Part shown: piece after piece, positions 1 through 7,012 of the stretch
Layout of the letters: every line of letters starts with the position of its first letter
Position numbering within the stretch: position 1 is the stretch's first letter
Assembly: GCF_022690685.1 (NCBI RefSeq)
Contig: NZ_JALCYY010000044.1
Span: 1-45,947 of the forward strand
Direction of reading: 5' to 3'
DNA length: 45,947 nucleotides
From: Anaeromyxobacter terrae
Lineage (GTDB): Bacteria; Myxococcota; Myxococcia; Myxococcales; Anaeromyxobacteraceae
Program-made: the position numbers and the translations under genes
Notes under the pieces: generated by a model
What the model was told of the DNA's origin: nothing
The model's input: only the letters and a program-made list of their open reading frames with translations
Databases searched by the model: none

Positions 1-196
1 CCGACGCGCGCCCCCCCGCGGCGCCGCGCGGCCGTGCGGCGAGGGCGCGACGCGCGGCCATCTCGGCCGCCGCCCCGTCGCCGTCCGCCTGCGCCTGCGC
101 GGCCTCGGAAATGCCGGAGAGCCAATCGCACAGCGGCTCCCGGGCGGCGGCGCGCGCGGAAGCAACCGATAGTAAAGCAAGCAGCGCGAAACCCAC
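1..196 (-). CDS. Partial secreted protein, N-terminal fragment
   Basis: A minus-strand frame is open from position 1 upward. From a GTG at 194-196 it encodes a short hydrophobic stretch (GFALLALLSVASARA) that looks like a signal peptide with an Ala-x-Ala cleavage site, then an acidic/alanine-rich segment (EPLCDWLSGISEAAQ and onward). The third codon position becomes strongly G/C-rich after the signal peptide, as expected for real coding sequence here. The frame stays open upstream of 196, so the start is uncertain; GTG 196 was chosen because it opens directly on the hydrophobic core. The C-terminus lies outside the window. The family was not recognised. Confidence 0.4.
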   Translation of the reverse strand, partial: MGFALLALLSVASARAAAREPLCDWLSGISEAAQAQADGDGAAAEMAARRALAARPRGAAGGRAS

Positions 197-272
197 GCGG
201 GCGTAAGCCCACGCGCGTGCGAACCTTTCCAGGCCGCGCGCGGGAGCGGGTTCACTCCGCGTCTGGTGGGGC

Positions 273-302
273 TTGACTCGCTGCATCGAGCGGCGCCATA
301 TA
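273..302 (+). promoter_or_regulatory. Possible promoter for the small Cys protein
   Basis: TTGACT at 273-278 matches five of six bases of a sigma-70 -35 element. An AT-rich CATATA follows at 297-302 after an 18-base spacer, in otherwise extremely GC-rich DNA. If used, it would give a leader of about 160 bases before the GTG at 471. The -10 match is poor, so this is tentative. Confidence 0.25.
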
Positions 303-470
303 GCGCGCGCGCCCAGCCCTTGTCGATGAGGGGCTCGCGCGAGCCACGGCGCTTGCATCGGCGCCGGGTCGTACGCCGGTTCTCGAGGGGGGACCGCGGC
401 GATCGGACGGGGGCGGGTCGCGCCTTCGCGCCGCCTGGAGGGATGGCCCGGCCATCCAGAGGAGTCCATC

Positions 471-695
471 GTGCTCGACAAGCCGTGCCCCACCGAGCTC
501 ACCGCTCCGATCAACCCCGACCGTGGTGTCGAGGGCCACCGCAACCTCTTCTGCAACTACTACGACGCCTGTCTCGACGAGGCCGTGAAGCAGGGCTGGA
601 ACAGCTGGACGTGCACCCGCTGCCCCCTGCACGCCCTCCAGCCCGAGGTCGAGGGGGGACTCGAGAGCTACGCCACCCAGCGGAGGCTCGTCTAG
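471..695 (+). CDS. Small four-cysteine protein of 74 residues (possible metal binder)
   Basis: GTG start preceded by AGAGGAG at a good distance, so this start is well supported; the stop is TAG. The product is 74 residues without a signal peptide or membrane segment. Its cysteines are C6, C28, C34, C48 and C51, with H54 close by. The pattern C28-x5-C34-x13-C48-x2-C51 suggests a zinc or iron-sulfur site, and the WNSWTCTRCP segment looks like a conserved core. It stands alone, convergent with the CAP lipoprotein. The family was not recognised by name and the function is unknown; it could equally be a small disulfide-containing protein. Confidence 0.7.
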   Translation: MLDKPCPTELTAPINPDRGVEGHRNLFCNYYDACLDEAVKQGWNSWTCTRCPLHALQPEVEGGLESYATQRRLV

Positions 696-771
696 CCCCG
701 CCAGACGTACACCGCGACCCCGGCGTACCCGGGCGTGCGCTCGATGCGTCCGGACGGCGCGCTCTTCCCCG

Positions 772-2394
772 TCAGTCCGTGTAGATCACCGCGATCCAGA
801 GCCGACGCGCACCGTACCGCCGGCTGTCCCCCGTCGCCACGCCCACCCCCACGCGATGGAAGCGTGGATCCGGCAGGTTGCGCGACCGGGTCGCCTCCGC
901 GGGCGCGCTCGCCACGAACACGTCCACCGCGGCGACGCCCCTGCCGGCGAGCGCTCGCGCCCCGAGGTCACCCGCGTCAGGAGAGTCCGCGCGCCGCATC
1001 GACTCGGCGGCGTCGCGCGCGAGCGCGTCGAGCGCGGGGTCGCCGAGGAGCGGCGGGCGTCCGAGCCGGGCGCGCTCGCGCCAGAGCGCCTCGCGCACGC
1101 GCGCGTCGGGGAGGAGCGCGCTCTCGGCGCCGTCGTCGGGCGGCTGCACGAGGACCTCGGTGAGGTAGACCGCAGGAGCGCCGGAGGGGAGCGTGCCGCG
1201 CGCGAGGCCCACGCCCACCCCTGTCGCCCGGGCGAGGAGGTTCGCGAGGTGCGCCGGGCTCTCCTCGATCTTGGCGTGCGCGGAGACCGCGCTCGGCCCC
1301 TGCGCGACGTTCTCGTACGCGAAGCGGTACGCCACCCCGGCGCGCCGCAGCCGATCGCCGACCTCGCCCGAGCCGGGGAGGACGTGCGCCACCGTCGCCG
1401 CGTCGCGCATCGCGGCGCTGTGCCGGCGGGCCACCCCGGAGAGCTCCGCCGAGGCCGTCACCGCCGGCAGGCCGCGACGGCGACGCGTCGCGTTGATCGC
1501 GCTGACGATCGCCGCCTCCGCGGCCGCAGGGTCCTCGGGGTCGACGGCCGCGAGCGCGGCCCGCGCAGGCGCTTCGACCGCGACGCCGCCCGCGGCGACG
1601 GTCAGGATCGCGGCGACCTCGGGCCCGCGCGCGCTCTCGCCGACCACCTCCACCGTGTACCGGCCGCGCGAGGGGAAGGAGAGGCGCGCCCGAAAGCCGC
1701 TCCCGCTCGCTGCGGTGTCCACCTCTCGCGCGTCGCCTGCCGGGACCGTGACGAACACGCGGGCGGCGCGCAGGCCACGCGACAGCGTGCCCGAGAGCAC
1801 CGCAGCGGCGCCCGCCGGCACCTCGCGCGGGAACGGCTCGAGCGCCGCCTTGCGCTGCGACGCGAGCACGAAGGCGTAGAGCACGCCGTCGCGCTCGACC
1901 GCCCCCGCCCCGACGTGGCTCGCCGCGGAGCCGGGCAGGAGCCGAGCCAGCGCGTCGGGGGCGTCCTCGGCGCGCGCGCGCAGCGAGTACACGGTCGGTG
2001 ACGGATCGTAGCAGAGGGCCCGCGCGAGCGCCTCGCGCGAGGCCGGGCCCGAGGTCGCCTCGGGATCGCCCGCGGCGGCCCTGGCGGCGAGCTCGCGCGC
2101 GGCGAGCGAGAGCGCCCCGGAGGACCGCGCGCCGCGCAGGTGCGCGAACGCGACGTCGAGGAGGCGCTGCTCGACAGGCGCGAGCGTCGCCTCGGGCTCG
2201 GGGCCGTAGCTCCCCTGGGCGGGCGCCGCGGCGCGCTGCGGGACTGCGCCCGGGCCAGCGGTCCCGGATGCGGCGTCGGGCCCCTGCGCGGTGGGGCCGG
2301 GCGGGCGCGGCGCCGCGCATCCCGCGAGGAGCGCCACGATCGTCGTCGCGAGCGCGGCGATCGACCGGGCGCGCGCCGGCGCTCCCGCGCGCAA
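772..2394 (-). CDS. CAP (SCP/PR-1) domain lipoprotein with extra degenerate CAP-like units
   Basis: 540 residues. A TTG start directly follows the TGA of the upstream DUF721 gene (TGATTG), implying translational coupling. A basic N-terminus and hydrophobic run end in LLAGC, a lipobox, so an outer-envelope lipoprotein is likely. The clearest domain is a CAP fold at about 290-430: a helix with RRHSAAM, YENVA and the ESPAHLANLL signature, with His/Glu residues of the type that line the CAP cleft. Residues about 445-540 (REALWRERARLGRPPLL, then GVGVATG and IAVIYTD) look like a second, degenerate CAP unit. Residues about 60-170 resemble a third. A beta-rich segment at about 185-275 (FRARLSFPSRGRYTVEVV) separates the first two. 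Bacterial CAP proteins have varied or unknown roles; no enzymatic activity is claimed. Confidence 0.8.
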   Translation of the reverse strand: MRAGAPARARSIAALATTIVALLAGCAAPRPPGPTAQGPDAASGTAGPGAVPQRAAAPAQGSYGPEPEATLAPVEQRLLDVAFAHLRGARSSGALSLAARELAARAAAGDPEATSGPASREALARALCYDPSPTVYSLRARAEDAPDALARLLPGSAASHVGAGAVERDGVLYAFVLASQRKAALEPFPREVPAGAAAVLSGTLSRGLRAARVFVTVPAGDAREVDTAASGSGFRARLSFPSRGRYTVEVVGESARGPEVAAILTVAAGGVAVEAPARAALAAVDPEDPAAAEAAIVSAINATRRRRGLPAVTASAELSGVARRHSAAMRDAATVAHVLPGSGEVGDRLRRAGVAYRFAYENVAQGPSAVSAHAKIEESPAHLANLLARATGVGVGLARGTLPSGAPAVYLTEVLVQPPDDGAESALLPDARVREALWRERARLGRPPLLGDPALDALARDAAESMRRADSPDAGDLGARALAGRGVAAVDVFVASAPAEATRSRNLPDPRFHRVGVGVATGDSRRYGARRLWIAVIYTD

Positions 2395-2691
2395 TCAGCG
2401 CTCCGGCGCCACGCGCACCTCGAGGCCGCTCGCGACGACGCGGCCGAGGCGAGCGTTCACGCGCTCGCACAGCGGGCTCTCGAGGGCGACCAGCTGGGCT
2501 GCCCACTCCTCCGAGCGAACGAGCACGAGGAGGCGGCCATCGCGCAGCACCCCGCGCATCGAGACCTCTCGCGCGAGGCGCGGCCCGCAGGCATCGGCGA
2601 ACGCGGTGGTGAGCGCTGCGCCTTGCGCGGCGGGCCACTGCGAGAATGTCTCGGCGAGCACGGAAGCGACGGTTCGGCGGCGGCCTCTCAC
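2395..2691 (-). CDS. DUF721 / DciA-like protein
   Basis: 98 residues. The sequence follows the DUF721 pattern: an N-terminal basic helix (RGRRRTVASVLAETFSQW), a short alpha/beta KH-like region ending in LLVLVRSEEWAAQLVALESPL, then a helix with LCERVNARLG and a terminal strand. DciA, in this family, helps load or operate the replicative helicase in bacteria lacking DnaC/DnaI; that role for this copy is inferred from family membership. The gene is directly upstream of, and abuts, the CAP lipoprotein gene, and is divergent from the sensor kinase gene at 2822. Confidence 0.8.
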   Translation of the reverse strand: MRGRRRTVASVLAETFSQWPAAQGAALTTAFADACGPRLAREVSMRGVLRDGRLLVLVRSEEWAAQLVALESPLCERVNARLGRVVASGLEVRVAPER

Positions 2692-2821
2692 GGGGGTCGC
2701 AACGTACGGTCAGCGCGCGACATGCGTCAAGCAGCCGCGCCGTGAGGCACGCCTGCGGCAACGGGTCGCGCGGCGGCCGCACGCGTTCGGGTGTGGTAGT
2801 TTCGCCTGGAGGTATCGGTCG

Positions 2822-4195
2822 ATGCGCGCCCCGCAGGCCCAGATGGCGACGGTGGAAGCACCCGCGACCACCCCCGTCCCACATCACACGACGGCGCGCG
2901 GCGAGACGCGCGTCGAGCGCGCACGCCTGAACCTCTCCTGGATCGTCCAGCTCCACTGGTGGGCGATCCTCGGCCAGGTCGCCATCGTGGTCGGCGCGTC
3001 GTCCTGGACCCACATCGGCGTCCCGATCGTGCCGCTCCTCGCGATCCTCGTGCTCGAGGTCGGAGGCAACCTGGCGCTCCGCACGTGGGCGCAGCACGCC
3101 AGCCCGCACGCCACGAGCGCGAGCGTCGCGGCGGTCATGTTCCTCGACGCCGCGGTGCTCACGGTCCTGCTCGATCTCACCGGCGGCGCCTCCAACCCCT
3201 TCTCCACGCTCTACCTCGTCAACGTCGCGCTCGGCGCGGTCCTCCTGCCGCCCCGCTGGTCGTGGACGCTGATGGTGGCGAGCCTCGCGGGGTTCGCGTC
3301 GCTCTACCTCCACGAGGAGGCGACCTCGCCGGCGCACCACATCCGCACGCACATGGATGCGGCGCAGATGATGGACTCGCACCTGCGCGGCATGTGGATC
3401 GCGTTCGCCATCGCGTCGGTGTTCATCGTGTTCTTCGTCCAGCGCGTCTCGCGGGCGCTCGCCGCGCGCGAGCGGGAGCTGCAGCAGGCGCGCGCGCTCG
3501 TCGAGCGGCGCGAGAAGCTGGCGTCGCTCGCGACGCTCGCGGCCGGCGCGGCGCACGAGCTCTCGACGCCGCTCTCCACGATCGCGGTCGTGGCGAAGGA
3601 GCTGCAGCGCTCGCTCCCCGACGTGCCGGCCGAGGTGCGCGGCGATCTCCAGCTCGTGCGCGAGCAGGTCGGACGCTGCCGCGACATCCTCGATCGCATG
3701 TCCGCGAACGCGGGCGAGCACGCCGGAGAGCCGCTCGCGCCGATGAGCGTGCGCGCCTGGGTGGAGACGGCGCTCGACGGGCTCCCGGCGCGGGATCGTG
3801 TCGAGCTCGCGCCCGAGGAGGATTCGCTCGACGCGTACCTCGTCGGGCCGCCCCGCGCCCTCGGCGACGCGCTCCGCGGCCTGCTCAAGAACGGCATCCA
3901 GGCCTCGCCTCCGGAAGAGCGCGTGACGCTGCGCCTCGCGGCGACGGAGGGCTGGGTTCGCGCGCGGGTGGTGGACCGCGGGCGCGGCATGACGGCCGAC
4001 GTGCTCCGGCGCGTGGGCGAGCCGTTCTTCACCACCAAGAGTCCGGGGGAGGGGATGGGCCTCGGTCTGTTCCTCACCCGGGCCCTCGTCGAGCAGCTGG
4101 GGGGAAGCTTTCAAATCACCTCGCGTCCCGGTGCCGGGACGGAGGCCTGCATCGATCTGCCGGCGGCGGACGCCGCCGAGAGGAGCGGTCCATGA
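2822..4195 (+). CDS. RegB/PrrB-type redox sensor histidine kinase
   Basis: 457 residues from the ATG at 2822, chosen because GGAGG lies about nine bases upstream; the frame is open further upstream but lacks a site. The N-terminal half has about six hydrophobic segments. Residues 121-127 read GGASNPF, the RegB-family heptad linked to quinone sensing. The phospho-acceptor box is AHELSTPL with H245. C286 (GRCRDIL) lies 41 residues later, matching the roughly 40-residue H225-C265 spacing of the redox-active cysteine in Rhodobacter RegB. ATPase boxes follow: NGIQAS (N), DRGRGM (G1) and GMGLGLFL (G2). The stop overlaps the regulator's ATG (ATGA), so the two are co-translated. The role is membrane redox sensing and phosphorylation of the next protein; targets are unknown. 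Confidence 0.9.
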   Translation: MRAPQAQMATVEAPATTPVPHHTTARGETRVERARLNLSWIVQLHWWAILGQVAIVVGASSWTHIGVPIVPLLAILVLEVGGNLALRTWAQHASPHATSASVAAVMFLDAAVLTVLLDLTGGASNPFSTLYLVNVALGAVLLPPRWSWTLMVASLAGFASLYLHEEATSPAHHIRTHMDAAQMMDSHLRGMWIAFAIASVFIVFFVQRVSRALAARERELQQARALVERREKLASLATLAAGAAHELSTPLSTIAVVAKELQRSLPDVPAEVRGDLQLVREQVGRCRDILDRMSANAGEHAGEPLAPMSVRAWVETALDGLPARDRVELAPEEDSLDAYLVGPPRALGDALRGLLKNGIQASPPEERVTLRLAATEGWVRARVVDRGRGMTADVLRRVGEPFFTTKSPGEGMGLGLFLTRALVEQLGGSFQITSRPGAGTEACIDLPAADAAERSGP

Positions 4196-4740
4196 ACGTC
4201 GAAGGAACGCACGAAACCCTCCCGAGCATCCTGCTCGTGGACGACGACGAGGTCCTGCGCGAGCGCCTGGCGACCGCCATCCGCGCCCGCGGCTACGAGG
4301 TCCGCACCGCCGGCAGCGCCGACGAGGCGCTGCGCGAGGCGGCGAGGGAATCGCCGGAGATGGCCGTCCTCGACCTGCGCATGCCTGGCGGCGGCGGGCT
4401 CGATCTGCTGAAAGAGCTGCGCAGGCACGATCCCGCGACCCGCGTCCTCATGCTCACCGGCTACGGCAGCATCTCCACCGCGGTGGAGGCCGTGCGCGAG
4501 GGGGCCGTCGGATACCTCCCGAAGCCGGCCGACGCCGACGAGATCCTCGCCGCGCTGAACGGCACGAACACCGCGAAGCAATCCGGCGTCGAGACGCCGT
4601 CGCTCGCGCGCGCGGAGTGGGAGCACATCCAGCGCGTGCTCACCGACTGCGGCGGCAACATCTCGGAGGCGGCGCGGCGGCTCGGGATCCACCGCCGCTC
4701 GCTGCAGCGGAAGCTCCACAAATACCCGCCGTCGCGCTGA
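4192..4740 (+). CDS. RegA/PrrA-type response regulator with Fis-like HTH
   Basis: 182 residues, starting in an ATGA overlap with the kinase gene. The receiver domain occupies about 12-125: acidic pocket D17-D18-D19, phospho-acceptor D61 in VLDLRMPG, the Thr of MLTGYGS and the Lys of YLPKPAD. A short linker leads to a C-terminal Fis-type helix-turn-helix, GNISEAARRLGIHRRSLQRK, which closely resembles the RegA/PrrA/ActR DNA-binding end. There is no AAA+ domain, so it is not a sigma-54 activator. In Rhodobacter this family controls redox-responsive energy metabolism; the regulon here cannot be read from the window. Its partner is certainly the preceding kinase, given the overlap. Confidence 0.92.
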   Translation: MNVEGTHETLPSILLVDDDEVLRERLATAIRARGYEVRTAGSADEALREAARESPEMAVLDLRMPGGGGLDLLKELRRHDPATRVLMLTGYGSISTAVEAVREGAVGYLPKPADADEILAALNGTNTAKQSGVETPSLARAEWEHIQRVLTDCGGNISEAARRLGIHRRSLQRKLHKYPPSR

Positions 4741-4931
4741 CGCGGGATCGCCCGCACGGGCGGCGTGCTGGACGGGGCCCTGCCGCCACGCCGCTCGCCG
4801 CCTCGCCGTGGCCCTCCCGGGGCGTCGTCCGTCCGCGGACGCGCCCCGAATCCTTTCGGCGCTCGGCGGATCCAACTTTTCGACAGGCGCCTGGGGCCGA
4901 CGGACGGCGGGCGGCGCTGAAAGGATTGGAG

Positions 4932-5327
4932 ATGGGGAACGCGACGGTCGAGATCACCGGCAAGAACTTCAAGGAGACGGTCGAGAAGGACGGCATCGTC
5001 CTCATCGACTGGTGGGCGCCCTGGTGCGGCCCGTGCCGGGTGTTCGGGCCCACGTACGAGAAGGTCGCGGCGAAGCACCCGGACGTCACCTTCGGCAAGG
5101 TGAACACCGAGGCCGAGCAGGAGCTCGCCGGGGCGTTCGACATCCGCTCCATCCCGACGCTCATGATCCTGCGCGACAAGGTGCTGCTGTTCTCGCAGCC
5201 GGGCGCGCTGCCGGAGGCGGCCCTCGAGGATCTCATTCGCCAGGTCCGAGCGCTCGACATGGAGAAGGTTCGCGCCGAGATCGCAGCCCAGGAGCGCGAC
5301 GGGAGCGCGAAGCGCGCCACGGTCTGA
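4932..5327 (+). CDS. Thioredoxin
   Basis: 131 residues, ATG with AAGGATTGGAG just upstream. It has the thioredoxin fold with the active site WCGPC (C32, C35) and the cis-proline loop SIPTLMI. The C-terminus has an extra helical tail of about 25 residues (MEKVRAEIAAQERDGSAKR) beyond the usual 105-110. There is no signal peptide, so it acts as a cytoplasmic dithiol reductant. It lies 191 bases downstream of the redox response regulator on the same strand, so co-transcription is possible. A long perfect hairpin closes the unit. Confidence 0.93.
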   Translation: MGNATVEITGKNFKETVEKDGIVLIDWWAPWCGPCRVFGPTYEKVAAKHPDVTFGKVNTEAEQELAGAFDIRSIPTLMILRDKVLLFSQPGALPEAALEDLIRQVRALDMEKVRAEIAAQERDGSAKRATV

Positions 5328-5350
5328 CGCGAAGATCGCGACGAAAGCAA

Positions 5351-5380
5351 AGGGCGGGCGGCCGTGCGGCCGCCCGCCCT
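5351..5380. terminator. Strong bidirectional hairpin between convergent genes
   Basis: A perfect 14-base inverted repeat (AGGGCGGGCGGCCG and its complement) with a two-base centre lies between the thioredoxin stop and the stop of the opposing Gly/Ser/Thr-rich gene. No long T-tract follows, but the position and symmetry suit a two-way terminator. Confidence 0.75.
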
Positions 5381-5405
5381 TCGTCCGTCAGAGTGCCGAC
5401 GTGAG

Positions 5406-6110
5406 CTAGTAGCCCTTGCTCGGAGGCGGCGTCGCGCCGCTCGAGCCGGAGCCCGTCGTGCCGGTTCCGGTCGCGCCGGTGCCCGTGTCCGACGGGGGCT
5501 TGGTCGTGCCGGTGCCCGTGTCGGATGGGGGCGTGGTCGTCGTCGTGCCCGTGCCCATGCCGGTGCCGGTCTCGCCCGCGCCGGTCCCCATCGAACCGGA
5601 GGTCATCACGTCGATCCGGTTCACCTGCAGCGTGTCGCCCGTGCCGGAGAAGCTCGCGCGGACCTGGTCGCCCTCCTTGATGTCGCTGAGGGAAGCGCGC
5701 TGGCCGTCCTTCATCACGCGCGTGCTGTCGCTCACCTTCAGCTTCTTGTCGCTGTTCGCGAGCGTGAGCTCCTTCGTGTCACGGTCGAACTTCTCGACCT
5801 TGCCCGTGAGCTCGTTCTTGCTCTTCATGCCGGACGTGTCGCTCGCCGTGCCGCTGGAGCCGGTGCCCATGTCGCTCGTCGTGCTGCTGGAACCGGTGCC
5901 CATGGTCGAGCCGCTCTGCGGCGACGTCGAGCCGGACCCGGTCGTCGAGCCGGTCTGAGACGACGTCGAGCCGCCCATCCGATCGTCGGTCGACTGGCCG
6001 CTGGTCGTGGAGCCTGCCGTCGAGCCCGACTGCGCGTGCGCGGGGATCCCCGCGACGAGAAGGCCTGCGACGCCGATGCCGGCCACGGTTCCCCATCCTA
6101 GACGCTTCAT
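5406..6110 (-). CDS. Secreted Gly/Ser/Thr-rich protein with a small central beta domain
   Basis: 234 residues from the ATG at 6110, which has GGGAGGG at the right spacing; an upstream in-frame extension to 6188 is rejected because this start opens on a signal peptide (MKRLGWGTVAGIGVAGLLVAGIPAHAQ). The mature N-terminus (about 28-110) and C-terminus (about 185-234) are low-complexity Gly/Ser/Thr repeats (GSTTGSGST, TGTGTT, PPSDTGTGT). Between them about 75 residues (LTGKVEKFDRDTKELTLANS and on to VRASFSGTG) form a compact beta-rich module resembling DUF5666 or OB-like domains that follow signal peptides. Likely periplasmic or surface-exposed; function unknown. It is divergent from imuA. Confidence 0.75.
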   Translation of the reverse strand: MKRLGWGTVAGIGVAGLLVAGIPAHAQSGSTAGSTTSGQSTDDRMGGSTSSQTGSTTGSGSTSPQSGSTMGTGSSSTTSDMGTGSSGTASDTSGMKSKNELTGKVEKFDRDTKELTLANSDKKLKVSDSTRVMKDGQRASLSDIKEGDQVRASFSGTGDTLQVNRIDVMTSGSMGTGAGETGTGMGTGTTTTTPPSDTGTGTTKPPSDTGTGATGTGTTGSGSSGATPPPSKGY

Positions 6111-6228
6111 TCCAATACCCTCCCTGCTCCGAATGACGGAGCCCGGCCGAACTGCCGTGGCTCTCTTGTGTGCGCATACGGTGAGCATCGAGGTCCCGCG
6201 TGTCAGAGCGAATTGCTACAGGTTGCGG

Positions 6229-6245
6229 ACTGAACGCATGAGCAG
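6229..6245 (+). promoter_or_regulatory. Candidate LexA (SOS) box upstream of imuA
   Basis: The reverse complement of this 17-mer reads CTGCTCATGCGTTCAGT. Against the consensus published for Myxococcus xanthus LexA, CTRHAMRYBYGTTCAGS, it matches 15 of 17 positions, including the whole GTTCAG half. It sits 29 bases before the imuA ATG, where a bound repressor would block transcription. imuA-imuB-dnaE2 cassettes are typically LexA-controlled, so the location agrees with the biology. Confidence 0.65.
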
Positions 6246-6274
6246 TTATCTTCCTGCGCGGAGGCAGCGGCGTC

Positions 6275-7012
6275 ATGTCGGCGGGTGCGGAGCGTCATCA
6301 GGTGGTCGAGCGGCTCCGCGACGAGATCCGCCGCATCGAGCGGCGCCCCGCTCGACGGGCGGGTGCGCTCGCGTGCGGTCGCCCCGAGATCGACGCGCTG
6401 CTGCCCGAGGGCGGTTTCCGTCGTGGCGCACTCACAGAGCTGGCGGGTGGGCCGGCGAGCGGGAAGACCGCGATCGCGCTGGCGCTCTTTGCGGCGCTCG
6501 GACCGGGAGACCTCGCCGCCTACGTCGATGGCCGAGGCGAGCTGTATCCGCCTGCAGCCGCGGTGCTCGGGGTCGACCTCGCACGCCTCCTCGTCGTGCG
6601 GCCCCCGCCCCGCACGTCCGCCGAAGGCCCGGCGCGCGACCCCGCGCTCGTCGCGCTGTGGGCCGCGGAGGCGCTCCTCGCCTCGGGCGCGTTCGCCGCC
6701 GTGGCGGTCGACGTGCCCGTCGCGCGCGCCGTGCGGGGGGCGGACGCTGCCGCGCGCCGTCTCCAGGCGGCCGCCGAGAAGGGTGGCGCGGTGGGGCTGT
6801 GGCTCGTCGCGCCCGGCGGAGCGGCGCTCCGCGTGCCGGTGGCCGTCCGGCTCGAGTTGAGCGCGGAGGATGGGCGGATCGTCGGGCGCCGCCAGCACGT
6901 GCCGGACGAGGCGGCGCGGGCGAGCGGCGCGGCGCTCCGTTCGCACGGTGCCGGCCTGCGCGCATCGTGGCGGCCCCGGGCGGTGGTCCAGGAGGGTGAC
7001 GATGCGGCGTGA
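6275..7012 (+). CDS. imuA: ImuA, RecA-like accessory protein of the translesion mutasome
   Basis: 245 residues, ATG with GGAGG ten bases upstream. It is a shortened RecA/SulA-like protein: the N-terminal helix is followed by FRRGALTELAGGPASGKT, whose Walker A motif is at residues 58-65, then strands with AVAVDVP in the Walker B region. The C-terminal part is Arg/Ala-rich and less conserved, as in ImuA proteins. ImuA works with ImuB and DnaE2 in damage-induced mutagenesis, where it is required together with ImuB. The gene overlaps imuB by 11 bases and stands first in the three-gene unit, behind the LexA-like box. Confidence 0.88.
   Translation: MSAGAERHQVVERLRDEIRRIERRPARRAGALACGRPEIDALLPEGGFRRGALTELAGGPASGKTAIALALFAALGPGDLAAYVDGRGELYPPAAAVLGVDLARLLVVRPPPRTSAEGPARDPALVALWAAEALLASGAFAAVAVDVPVARAVRGADAAARRLQAAAEKGGAVGLWLVAPGGAALRVPVAVRLELSAEDGRIVGRRQHVPDEAARASGAALRSHGAGLRASWRPRAVVQEGDDAA

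Noticed and set aside
34-276. Plus-strand Arg/Pro-rich frame at the left edge
   Set aside because: No recognisable features; the opposite strand encodes a signal peptide with better codon-position bias.
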